Assembly: GCA_947450175.1 (NCBI GenBank)
Contig: CANFUR010000003.1
Location: forward strand, 1 to 36,780
Direction of reading: 5' to 3'
Length of the DNA: 36,780 bases
Source of the DNA: Actinomycetota bacterium
Lineage (GTDB): Bacteria; Actinomycetota; Actinomycetes; Nanopelagicales; Nanopelagicaceae
This document shows, one piece after another, positions 1 to 6,622 of the stretch; positions within the stretch are counted from its first letter, which is position 1, and every line of letters begins with the position of its first letter. Both the position numbers and the translations under genes were made by a program. The notes beneath the pieces are model-generated. The model saw only the letters and a list, made by a program, of their open reading frames with translations. It was not told the origin of the DNA and ran no database searches.

Positions 1-398
1 ACCATTCCAAGCCATGCTTTAGAAGGTATGTGACCGCCGCTAAGCTTTACAAAAATTGCGGCAAAGATTGGTTGCAGAGCTACAAGTGCAGTTCCTGCTG
101 CAACACTTGTCCAACGCATTGCTAAGAAAAATCCTACAAAGTGAATAGCTAAAACAAATCCTGCAAGTATCGCCCACTTAATTCCTTCGCGATGGCGTGG
201 GTGTCGCAGAGCAAAGGGCAATGTCAGTAATGAACCACCAAGATTTCTCCAAAAAATAAGTGTGGGGATAGGCATCGCGCTCATCGCGATAAGTGGGCCA
301 GAAGTTCCAATACCCATAATTCCAACACCTAGTCGGATTAGATCTGGCTTTGCTGGGATCGCGGTGTGACTATCGCGCGAATCTTCCTGCGATTTCAA
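1..398 (-). CDS. EamA/DMT-family transporter, N-terminal part (cut by window edge)
   Basis: This is an inner-membrane permease of the drug/metabolite transporter superfamily; the substrate cannot be told from sequence. About 132 codons are visible and the C-terminal half lies outside the window. After a short polar N-terminus there are four hydrophobic helices typical of one EamA repeat: a glycine-rich first helix (LGVGIMGIGTSGPL), a helix after PIPTLIFWRN, a third (AILAGFVLAIHFVGFFLAM), and a fourth following RWTSVAAGTALVALQP. The chosen start is a TTG at 398 that overlaps the mrp stop as TTGA. A GGAG at 404-407, 5 nt upstream, supports it and suggests translational coupling to mrp. It is the last visible gene of the tatB-mrp run. 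The family call is firm; the exact start is less so. Confidence 0.8.
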   Translation of the reverse strand, partial: MKSQEDSRDSHTAIPAKPDLIRLGVGIMGIGTSGPLIAMSAMPIPTLIFWRNLGGSLLTLPFALRHPRHREGIKWAILAGFVLAIHFVGFFLAMRWTSVAAGTALVALQPIFAAIFVKLSGGHIPSKAWLGM

Positions 399-1525
399 TT
401 GCTCTCCGGAGATATACCCAGTCGTACGCCTACTAATGACTTGCTTCGCTTGACTAATTTTTCTGCAATTTCAAAGATTGTTTTAGCTGGATCAGTTTCT
501 GGTGCAGCTTCTACTAGCGGGACTCCGTCATCTCCACCCGTGCGTAGCGCTGGATTAAAAGCAATTTTGCCCAATAGTGGAACATCAATGCCGACAAGTG
601 CTGACAATCGCCGAGAAGTTTCTTCTCCTCCACCAGTTCCAAATAAAGCAATTTTTTCACCACATGTAGGACAAGTGAATTCAGACATGTTCTCGATAAC
701 GCCAATCACGCGTTGATGAATTTGGTGTGCAATTCTTCCCGCACGTTCAGCAACTTCTGCAGCAGCAATTTGTGGTGTAGTTACAACGACGATTTCAGAG
801 TTAGGAATAAGTTGGCCGAGGGAAATTGCTAAATCTCCGGTGCCAGGTGGCAAATCGATGAGTAAGACATCTAAGTCACCCCAGTAAGCATCTGAAAGAA
901 GTTGTTCGAGTACGCGATGTAAGAGCGGGCCACGATAGGCCACTGGATCAGAGCGTTCTGGTTTAAACATCTCCATCGAAACAACTTTTACCCCAAAGGA
1001 TTCAAGAGGTATAAATAGCTGATCGATGGCGGTGGGACGTTGACCCATTAAACCCATTAAACGCGGAATTGAGTGTCCGTAAACATCGGCATCTAAGATT
1101 CCGACTTGTAAACCCTTCTTAGCAAAAGCAATAGCAAGATTTGCAGTTACTGATGATTTACCTACACCGCCTTTTCCTGAAGCAATGCCTATAACTCGTG
1201 TTAAAGACTCTGGCTGAGCAAATGGAATGGTTTTTTCACGGCCCCCACGAACTACTTTTTTAACATGATCGCGCTGATCTTGGGTCATAACACCAAAAGT
1301 TAAATTTACGTTTTTCACGCCTTCAATATTTGTTAATGCGGTAGTAATGTCGTTGCGCAAACGATCTTGCATGGGGCAACCGGAAATTGTAAGCAAGACT
1401 TTTACGGTAACAACGCCATTTTCTTCAGAAAGATCTTCAACCATTCCAAGATCTGTGATTGATCTGTGTAGCTCTGGATCTTGAACTGTGGTTAATGCTT
1501 GTGAAAGTGTGTCAATTAGGCTCAT
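395..1525 (-). CDS. mrp: Mrp/NBP35-family iron-sulfur carrier ATPase
   Basis: This is a cytosolic P-loop ATPase of the Mrp/ApbC family, which carries and delivers iron-sulfur clusters to target proteins. The 376-residue protein has the usual order: an N-terminal MIP18/DUF59-like domain (about residues 1-80, with PELHRSITDLGMV and SGCPM), then the ATPase domain with a deviant Walker A, GKGGVGKS, at 117-124. The switch motif LLIDLPPGTGD is near 221-231, and the cluster-binding CPTC sits at 285-288. The ATG start overlaps the tatB stop by 4 bp (ATGA), so the two are almost certainly one transcript. Its stop overlaps the TTG of the downstream transporter. Length and motifs are complete, and nothing suggests decay. 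Confidence 0.95.
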   Translation of the reverse strand: MSLIDTLSQALTTVQDPELHRSITDLGMVEDLSEENGVVTVKVLLTISGCPMQDRLRNDITTALTNIEGVKNVNLTFGVMTQDQRDHVKKVVRGGREKTIPFAQPESLTRVIGIASGKGGVGKSSVTANLAIAFAKKGLQVGILDADVYGHSIPRLMGLMGQRPTAIDQLFIPLESFGVKVVSMEMFKPERSDPVAYRGPLLHRVLEQLLSDAYWGDLDVLLIDLPPGTGDLAISLGQLIPNSEIVVVTTPQIAAAEVAERAGRIAHQIHQRVIGVIENMSEFTCPTCGEKIALFGTGGGEETSRRLSALVGIDVPLLGKIAFNPALRTGGDDGVPLVEAAPETDPAKTIFEIAEKLVKRSKSLVGVRLGISPESN

Positions 1526-1827
1526 ATAAGGTCTGGATCAATCTTTGCAGTTGGGCGAATTGATTGTGCTGCTGGTTTTTCATCTAGCAATTCACCTAAT
1601 TGCTTCTTCACAAAAGTTTTTGGGTGCAGATCTGCTGGTTGTAAGTTTTCAAAGCCTGGTCCTAAGTTTTCCCGCAATTCAGATGTAGCTGTTTGAGACA
1701 ATGCTCTAAGTTTCTTAACCCACTGTGCAGCTTCTGCGGCCGCTTTAGGTAAGCGCTCAGGACCCATCAAAATCATTCCAAGGATAGCTAAGCCTAGAAT
1801 TTCACCCGCGCCGATGTCGAAGAACAT
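1522..1827 (-). CDS. tatB: Sec-independent translocase subunit TatB
   Basis: This is a TatA/TatB-type component of the twin-arginine translocase, which exports folded proteins. The 101-residue protein has the classic plan: one N-terminal membrane helix (residues 5-20, GAGEILGLAILGMILMGP), the hinge GPERLP, an amphipathic helix (KAAAEAAQWVKKLRAL) and a polar tail. The position between htrA and mrp and the length favour TatB over TatA; that neighbourhood is known in actinobacteria such as Mycobacterium (recalled, not searched). A TAGGCT at 1834-1839, exactly 6 nt before the ATG, suggests a leaderless promoter. No tatA or tatC gene is in this window. Confidence 0.87.
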   Translation of the reverse strand: MFFDIGAGEILGLAILGMILMGPERLPKAAAEAAQWVKKLRALSQTATSELRENLGPGFENLQPADLHPKTFVKKQLGELLDEKPAAQSIRPTAKIDPDLI

Positions 1828-1833
1828 GAGCCA

Positions 1834-1839
1834 AGCCTA
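1834..1839 (-). promoter_or_regulatory. -10 element for leaderless tatB
   Basis: TAGGCT on the minus strand lies 6 nt upstream of the tatB ATG in the 28-bp gap after htrA. It matches the TANNNT hexamer found at the same 6-7 nt spacing before many other starts in this window. No -35 element is obvious. Confidence 0.6.
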
Positions 1840-1855
1840 CCTACAAAATGAATGT

Positions 1856-2977
1856 TTAGTTCTTGGCAGCATCTAAGGTCACAGAGACCGTGACCTCTTT
1901 ACCGTTCCGGGTATATGTCAGAGTGACCTTATCGCCAACGTTTTTAGCACGAATTGCCACAATCAATTCCTCGGGAGCATTAATTGCTTTGCCTTCAAAT
2001 TTAGTGATGATGTCACCGGCTCGAAGGCCTGCCTTTGCTGCTGGTCCACCAGTTAAAATTGCGCTATTTGATTTCGCAACTAGTGCACCGGTTCCAGTGA
2101 AGTTCATATCCAATGAAACTCCTAGAACTGGATATGTGGCTTTCCCAGATTTGATTAGCTGGTCAGCGGTTTTTTTGGCTTGATTTATTGGAATTGCAAA
2201 ACCCAAACCAATAGATCCGGTCTGTGAAGTTGATCCAAGTGAAGCAATTGCAGAGTTAACTCCAATTACTGCACCTGTTGCATCTACAAGTGGGCCTCCA
2301 GAATTTCCTGGGTTGATCGCCGCATCAGTTTGAAGTGCGTTAATAAATGAACTTTCGGTTCCTGATTCACCAGCAGTTACAGGTCGATTTTTTGCACTAA
2401 TGATTCCTAAAGTTACGGTACCTGAAAGTCCAAGAGGTGAACCAATTGCTATTACCGGATCACCAACTGCAACTGTGTCACTATTGCCAAACTCTAAAGC
2501 TGGAAGATTAGTTGCGCTAATTTTAACTATCGCTAAATCATATGATGAGTCGCGACCTATGATGGTTCCATCATAGACATCGCCATTATTTAAGGTTACG
2601 CGAAGTGTTCCAGTGCCATCGGCTACATCAGCAATTACGTGGTTGTTAGTTAAAATATATCCGTTGCTATCAAATACAAATCCAGATCCAGTTCCTCCGC
2701 CAGTGGCTGAACGAGTGTTGATCGATACAACTGAAGGTAAAACTCTTTGAGCAATACCAGCAACTGAGTCAGGTGCACGTTCAATTGTGCTTGAAGAATT
2801 AACGATATTGGCATTGCTAAATATTGTTCCGCCTGTTGCAGTTACTCCAAGGAATCCGCCTAGGCAACTTGCAAGGAGAGCGGTAATAAAGATTTTACTT
2901 TTTGCAGACTTAGGCGGGGTACTTGTTTCCCACCAAGGTCTTACGGTTTCCACTGAGTGCTTCTTAGGAAAAATCAT
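1856..2977 (-). CDS. htrA: HtrA/DegP-like membrane-anchored serine protease with PDZ domain
   Basis: This is an extracytoplasmic trypsin-like protease for envelope protein quality control. The 373-residue protein has a short cytoplasmic tail, one membrane anchor (about residues 29-48), a protease domain with catalytic triad His113 (TNNHVI), Asp147 (SYDLAIVKI) and Ser226 (GNSGGP), and one C-terminal PDZ domain (about 280-370, with GPAAKAGLRAGDII). It lies 12 nt downstream of the methyltransferase stop, with AGGAAG about 8 nt before the ATG, so it is probably co-transcribed with that gene. In Mycobacterium the homologous region has sigE and rseA between methyltransferase and htrA (recalled); both are absent from this slot here. 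All active-site residues are present. Confidence 0.95.
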   Translation of the reverse strand: MIFPKKHSVETVRPWWETSTPPKSAKSKIFITALLASCLGGFLGVTATGGTIFSNANIVNSSSTIERAPDSVAGIAQRVLPSVVSINTRSATGGGTGSGFVFDSNGYILTNNHVIADVADGTGTLRVTLNNGDVYDGTIIGRDSSYDLAIVKISATNLPALEFGNSDTVAVGDPVIAIGSPLGLSGTVTLGIISAKNRPVTAGESGTESSFINALQTDAAINPGNSGGPLVDATGAVIGVNSAIASLGSTSQTGSIGLGFAIPINQAKKTADQLIKSGKATYPVLGVSLDMNFTGTGALVAKSNSAILTGGPAAKAGLRAGDIITKFEGKAINAPEELIVAIRAKNVGDKVTLTYTRNGKEVTVSVTLDAAKN

Positions 2978-2989
2978 GTGCCTATCTTC

Positions 2990-3616
2990 CTACAATTTTG
3001 TAGCAACTAACAATCCATCTCCCGCTGGAATCAAGGTACTCACCCAATGTTCTGTGTCATTCTTAATGATTTTCCCAGCATCGCGAAGGGCTACCGTCTT
3101 GGCATCTCTTTGAGCAGGGTCATTTACTTTTGAGCCGCCAAAAAAGCCATCAATAACTAGACATCCACCGCTCCGCAAAATTCGGTGTGCTTCATTAATA
3201 ATGAAAGCTAAATCCTCTGGATCATGTCGAACTACAACTAAGTCATATGCATGATCAGTTAATTTAGAAATTACATCGAGGACGGAGTTAGTAATAAGGC
3301 GGTATCGGGTAGGTGAAATATCGGCATCAGTCAGTGCGGTTTTTGCAGCTTGCGTGTGCTCCATCTCATCATCGATTGAAGTTAAAGTTCCGCTGTTTAA
3401 CATTCCATCAAGAAGCCACAAACTGCCAACGCCTGCTCCTGTGCCAATCTCTACAACTGATTGTGCAGAAAGAGTAAAAGCCAAATGGCGAAGATAGGCA
3501 CCGGTTCCTGGGCTGACATCGAGAGTCCCAAGTTCAATACCCCGTGCACGGGCATGTGATTTAAATGGATCTTCGGCGATAAAGGTTTCAGAATATGCGT
3601 GTGGATCTAATTTCAT
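2990..3616 (-). CDS. SAM-dependent O-methyltransferase family protein
   Basis: This is a class I S-adenosylmethionine methyltransferase of the O-methyltransferase/TrmR-like type; the substrate is unknown. The SAM-binding glycine motif VVEIGTGAGVGSLWLLDG follows an N-terminal helical stretch, an acidic motif II (TSIDDEMEH) comes next, and RILRSGGCLVIDGFFGG forms the usual late strand. Two starts are possible. I prefer the second ATG (reading MKLDPHAYSE), which overlaps the aminopeptidase stop as ATGA and gives 208 residues; an ATG six codons upstream is the alternative. A methyltransferase of this kind sits near htrA and tatB in mycobacteria (recalled). Family confidence is high, function low. 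Confidence 0.85.
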   Translation of the reverse strand: MKLDPHAYSETFIAEDPFKSHARARGIELGTLDVSPGTGAYLRHLAFTLSAQSVVEIGTGAGVGSLWLLDGMLNSGTLTSIDDEMEHTQAAKTALTDADISPTRYRLITNSVLDVISKLTDHAYDLVVVRHDPEDLAFIINEAHRILRSGGCLVIDGFFGGSKVNDPAQRDAKTVALRDAGKIIKNDTEHWVSTLIPAGDGLLVATKL

Positions 3617-5103
3617 TGTAGAGTCATAATCCACTGGGTTAAAAGACGGACTCCGTAACCAGTCCCGCCTTTTGGATTTTCACCTGAGTCACTATCGCTT
3701 CGCCCTGAACCTGCAATATCTAAATGCACCCAACGACGATTACCCGCAAAATGCTCAAGGAAAAGGGCGGCAGTTACTGATCCAGCTGAGTACTTGGCTT
3801 TCTTAGCGTTGTGATTAAAATCAGCGACATCACTTACTAATGCATCTTTGTAATCATCTATAAGAGGCATATGCCAGACGCGATCACCAGATTCATATCC
3901 TGCAGTTTCAAAATCACGAGCAAGTTTTTCATCGCGGGTATACATCGCGGCATATTGTCGGCCTAAGCCTAAAGTCGCTGATCCAGTTAGTGTGGCAATA
4001 TCTACTAAATAATCGGGATCAAGGTTTTTATCTGCATATGCAAGACCATCGGCTAGAACAAGGCGTCCTTCAGCATCAGTATCAAATACTTCTACAGTGG
4101 TTCCGCCGTAGTGTGTAATGACATCGCTGGGGCGTTGGGCGCTTCCTGAAAATGCATTTTCAGCGCACATCATTAGCGCTGTAACACGAATATTTGGTTG
4201 TAATTCTTCTAGCGCAGTCAAAGTCGCAAGAATTGCAGCTGCACCTGCCATGTCACTTTTCATAGGAATCATTAAGTCATATGGGCGTTTAAGATTTATT
4301 CCACCCGTGTCGTAAGTTATTCCTTTGCCTACTAAAACAACATGGGGCAATGCTTTAACTGAATTTTTCTTTTTTGAAGGAGAATATTCAACTTCAATGA
4401 ATCGTGGGCCAGGCTTAGGCGAAGACATACCTACAGCTAGTAGTCCTCCAAACTCTTTCAATTCTTTTCCAGCCCGTACTTTTACTTTGAGTCCGGTGCC
4501 TTTGGCGAACTCTTGAGCTTGAGAAGCCATCCACGCAGGATTCTTAATATTAGAAGGCGTATGAACCATATTACGAGCATGCGTAATCGCTTTTGCAATA
4601 GTGTGCGCATCATTGATAATTTCCTTTTCATTTGTTGCAACTAAGAAATTTGGCTTCCCTGCCGGTTCGCCAGTTTTTAAATTCCAAAGAAAAGCTCCAA
4701 GTGTTAAAGCGATGGCATGTGCTTTGACATCTGCCGGTTTTATAGCGCAAGCAGAATAAACTGATGTATTTTTTCCACGTACTTTTCTCGCAATAGTTGT
4801 GGCGGCAACGCGGAATGATGCAGTCGATGCATCTCCAATTCCAACAAGAAAGATTCGATCAGCCTGTGCATCTTGCGCGCTAACTGGAATTTCAAATAGT
4901 TCACCAGCTTTACCGGTAGGTGAAAAAAATGAGAGTTCATCTTGAAGTACTACTTGGAAATATTTTTCGATTTCAGAAATCAATGATGCTGGGGCAGAAA
5001 ATACATAACTTCCTGAAAGATCTTTGGCAAAAGCGACGGCAATTGAGTTAGCACTAATTGCGGCGCTAAGTTGGGGCTTTGCAGCTTTAAGTGTCCAGAA
5101 CAT
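3613..5103 (-). CDS. pepA: Leucyl aminopeptidase, M17 family
   Basis: This cytosolic dinuclear-metal aminopeptidase removes N-terminal residues from peptides. The protein has 496 residues, the usual length, with an N-terminal non-catalytic domain and a C-terminal catalytic domain. By family alignment the metal and active-site residues are Lys260 and Asp265 (GKGITYDTGG), Asp284 (MKSDMAG), Asp343, Glu345 and Arg347. The family signature is normally NTDAEGRL, but here it reads DTDAEGRL, with Asp in place of the nearly invariant Asn at 341; all metal ligands are kept. A TAGCCT at 5111-5116, 7 nt before the ATG, suggests a leaderless promoter. It is followed by the methyltransferase in ATGA overlap. 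Confidence 0.94.
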   Translation of the reverse strand: MFWTLKAAKPQLSAAISANSIAVAFAKDLSGSYVFSAPASLISEIEKYFQVVLQDELSFFSPTGKAGELFEIPVSAQDAQADRIFLVGIGDASTASFRVAATTIARKVRGKNTSVYSACAIKPADVKAHAIALTLGAFLWNLKTGEPAGKPNFLVATNEKEIINDAHTIAKAITHARNMVHTPSNIKNPAWMASQAQEFAKGTGLKVKVRAGKELKEFGGLLAVGMSSPKPGPRFIEVEYSPSKKKNSVKALPHVVLVGKGITYDTGGINLKRPYDLMIPMKSDMAGAAAILATLTALEELQPNIRVTALMMCAENAFSGSAQRPSDVITHYGGTTVEVFDTDAEGRLVLADGLAYADKNLDPDYLVDIATLTGSATLGLGRQYAAMYTRDEKLARDFETAGYESGDRVWHMPLIDDYKDALVSDVADFNHNAKKAKYSAGSVTAALFLEHFAGNRRWVHLDIAGSGRSDSDSGENPKGGTGYGVRLLTQWIMTLQ

Positions 5104-5110
5104 GCGTTGA

Positions 5111-5116
5111 AGGCTA
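5111..5116 (-). promoter_or_regulatory. -10 element for leaderless pepA
   Basis: TAGCCT on the minus strand lies 7 nt upstream of the pepA ATG, within the 28-bp gap after the DUF3117-like gene. It is one member of the recurring TANNNT set. Confidence 0.6.
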
Positions 5117-5131
5117 TCGCCTGCAGGTCAT

Positions 5132-5311
5132 TTACTTCTTAACTAATGCAACCGCTGCATGAAGTGCGGCGCTGAGATTATTGGCTTCTTCAGAGTTGAG
5201 TTCGACTACTAAACGGCCGCCGCCTTCAAGAGGAATGCGCATCACTAGTGAACGAGCTTCCTTTGTTACCTCCATTGGACCATCACCGGTACGAGGTTTC
5301 ATGGCTGCCAT
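5132..5311 (-). CDS. DUF3117-like small actinobacterial protein
   Basis: This is a 59-residue protein. It begins MAAMKPRTGDGPMEVTKE and continues with a basic/hydrophobic strand, a GGGR turn and an acidic helix (NSEEANNLSAALHAAV). This fits the DUF3117 family, which is widespread in actinobacteria and has no established function that I know of. The start at 5311 is supported by AAGGAG at 5319-5324, 7 nt upstream, one of the few clear Shine-Dalgarno sites here. A second in-frame ATG (5302) is less well placed. It lies between the orphan sigma region-4 gene and pepA. Confidence 0.85.
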   Translation of the reverse strand: MAAMKPRTGDGPMEVTKEARSLVMRIPLEGGGRLVVELNSEEANNLSAALHAAVALVKK

Positions 5312-5397
5312 GTGGAGACTCCTTCAAAGATTGATGGGGAAAGTTCAAGAGGAGAAGTATCTCGCATTTAGCGTGCCAGTGCGAAATCGTGCAGGAC
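5312..5397. other. 86-bp intergenic region upstream of the DUF3117-like gene
   Basis: This is one of the two longest gaps in the window. On the minus strand it holds the Shine-Dalgarno site of the DUF3117-like gene. At its upstream edge, overlapping the sigma region-4 stop codon, is a TATAAG (about 5396-5401) that could act as a -10. If so, the DUF3117-like gene would have a 5' leader of roughly 75 nt, unlike its leaderless neighbours. I found no convincing -35 or hairpin. Confidence 0.35.
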
Positions 5398-5589
5398 TTA
5401 TAAGCCCAAAAGCGCGCTCAGTCTGGCTTTGCCCGTAGAAATCACCGCGTCAACTGCGCGCTCTGGCACCGAAAGCATTGTTGCAATCTCTGCTGATGAC
5501 AATCCTCGTAAGTAATGCAAGGTCAGAATGATCCGCTCTTCTTCGGGCAACGCAGCAAGCACCTGGGCCAATGTGGTGGGCTTGTTCAT
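5398..5589 (-). CDS. Orphan sigma factor region-4-only protein
   Basis: This 63-residue protein is essentially one sigma-70 region 4 helix-turn-helix. LPEEERIILTLHYLRGLS is followed by SAEIATMLSVPERAVDAVIS and a short basic tail (TGKARLSALL). Region 2, needed for -10 recognition and core binding, is missing, and an in-frame stop lies upstream, so it is not a clipped open frame. A TAGCCT 7 nt before the ATG suggests leaderless transcription. It may be a -35-binding regulator, a competitor or helper of a sigma factor, or half of a two-protein sigma like Bacillus SigO/RsoA. It could also be the relic of a full ECF sigma factor, though the HTH looks well preserved. Function is unproven. Confidence 0.75.
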   Translation of the reverse strand: MNKPTTLAQVLAALPEEERIILTLHYLRGLSSAEIATMLSVPERAVDAVISTGKARLSALLGL

Positions 5590-5596
5590 GGAACTA

Positions 5597-5602
5597 AGGC
5601 TA
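5597..5602 (-). promoter_or_regulatory. -10 element for leaderless sigma region-4 gene
   Basis: TAGCCT on the minus strand lies 7 nt before the ATG at 5589. It is adjacent to a 13-bp palindrome just upstream. Confidence 0.55.
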
Positions 5603-5604
5603 CT

Positions 5605-5617
5605 GGCATTGAATGCC
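5605..5617. promoter_or_regulatory. Palindrome, candidate operator of the sigma region-4 gene
   Basis: GGCATTGAATGCC is a perfect inverted repeat of 6 bp arms around a single base. It lies 2 bp upstream of the putative -10 (5597-5602), in the -10/-35 spacer, where a bound protein would affect initiation. The arrangement fits an operator, perhaps for autoregulation, but no protein can be assigned. Confidence 0.4.
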
Positions 5618-5636
5618 TAATACCGTGACGTCGGGT

Positions 5637-6065
5637 TTAGCCGAATGTTCGAGCAAAGCGGGCTAGTGAGATGCGCACACCTATATATAGCGCAGGCCAC
5701 AAAAGGAAGAAGAGCAGGCGTGGGGCAATTATTTCTTCAGACCAATCAAAAATTGTTGTTTTAGTACCGACTTCACGCAAATGAAATCTGCCGCTACCTT
5801 TGATAATTTTTCCAGTATGAACCACATCGCAGGTGTGCGGTGGTTGCCAAGTTGTAATTACCATAGTGTCAAGAATTCCAAGTTTTTTAATTCCAGTAAA
5901 TGCAGAAATTTGCGTACCGACACCTTCAGTAATTTCAGATGTAACCCAGACTTTTGTCTGCAACATCCAATCACCTTGTTTTTCCCACTGAGCTAGTGAA
6001 TCCCAAACATTTTGAATAGGTGCGTTAATTTTTAAGGAGATAGCGATGTGATTATTAGACATCAT
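5637..6065 (-). CDS. SRPBCC-family (polyketide cyclase/START-like) protein
   Basis: This 142-residue protein resembles SRPBCC hydrophobic-ligand-binding proteins. It opens with a strand (HIAISLKINAPIQNVWDSLA), has a W..QGDW-type helix and central strands (MVITTWQPPHTCDVVHTG), and ends with GRFHLREVGTKTTIFDWSEE. The C-terminal 30 residues (LLFFLLWPALYIGVRISL) are hydrophobic and may associate with the membrane. I place the start at the ATG at 6065, which overlaps the LOG stop as ATGA with AAAGG six bases upstream; a TTG two codons earlier is the alternative. It is probably co-transcribed with the LOG gene. Ligand and role are unknown. Confidence 0.78.
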   Translation of the reverse strand: MMSNNHIAISLKINAPIQNVWDSLAQWEKQGDWMLQTKVWVTSEITEGVGTQISAFTGIKKLGILDTMVITTWQPPHTCDVVHTGKIIKGSGRFHLREVGTKTTIFDWSEEIIAPRLLFFLLWPALYIGVRISLARFARTFG

Positions 6066-6592
6066 GAACAACCTTTAATTGCATCATTAACATTAGTTGT
6101 CCATAAAATTAAATCACGCATTCCTGGCTTAATAAAGTTTTCAACTTCTAAGTGCTCAACTAATTCGTGCAAAGGACCATAGATACCAAATGGATCTAAA
6201 ATAACTACGGGTTTGTTATGAAATTTCAGATAACGACCAACCCAAATTTCAAAAAACTCTTCCAAAGTTCCGGCACCGCCTGGCAAAGTAATAAATGCAT
6301 CTGCAATATCTGTAATCATCGCTTTGCGCTCACCCATTGTTTGAACTACATGCAGCTCGTCATTATCGTGATCAGCAAATTCAATATCTACAAGTGCCTG
6401 TGGGATAACCCCTATAGTTCGCCCGCCCGCCTCACGTGCACCACGCGATACTGCGCCCATCATTGAAATGTGTCCGCCGCCCGTGACTAATTCCCATGAT
6501 TGGGATGCGATAGCTGTACCGAGTTCAAAGGCAAGGTCAACGTACTTTGGGTCGATTGTTGGTGATGATGAACAGAAGACTGCAATGCGCAT
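6062..6592 (-). CDS. LOG-family protein (cytokinin riboside 5'-monophosphate phosphoribohydrolase type)
   Basis: LOG-family enzymes cleave the N-glycosidic bond of nucleoside 5'-monophosphates, releasing a base and ribose 5-phosphate. The 176-residue protein has the family marks: CSSS near the N-terminus, GGGHISMMGAVSRGA for nucleotide binding, a conserved Arg in MGERKAMI, and the signature LPGGAGTLEEFFE. In bacteria the natural substrate is usually uncertain, and a housekeeping role in nucleotide turnover is more likely than hormone production. A LOG gene also lies near dapD in Mycobacterium (recalled). A TATCCT 7 nt before the ATG indicates a leaderless promoter diverging from dapD. Confidence 0.9.
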   Translation of the reverse strand: MRIAVFCSSSPTIDPKYVDLAFELGTAIASQSWELVTGGGHISMMGAVSRGAREAGGRTIGVIPQALVDIEFADHDNDELHVVQTMGERKAMITDIADAFITLPGGAGTLEEFFEIWVGRYLKFHNKPVVILDPFGIYGPLHELVEHLEVENFIKPGMRDLILWTTNVNDAIKGCS

Positions 6593-6599
6593 GCGGGTA

Positions 6600-6616
6600 A
6601 GGATAGGGGTTAGGCT
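6600..6616. promoter_or_regulatory. Divergent leaderless promoters between LOG gene and dapD
   Basis: The 30-bp gap 6593-6622 holds two back-to-back -10 elements. TATCCT on the minus strand (6600-6605) is 7 nt before the LOG ATG; TAGGCT on the plus strand (6611-6616) is 6 nt before the dapD ATG. The hexamers are separated by 5 bp, so any -35 elements must lie inside the opposite gene or the other promoter. Confidence 0.6.
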
Positions 6617-6622
6617 TAGGAC

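Noticed and set aside
5312-5320. GGAGACTCC inverted repeat over the DUF3117-like ribosome-binding site
   Set aside because: The arms are 4 bp around one base, too tight for an RNA hairpin, and probably chance overlap with the Shine-Dalgarno sequence.
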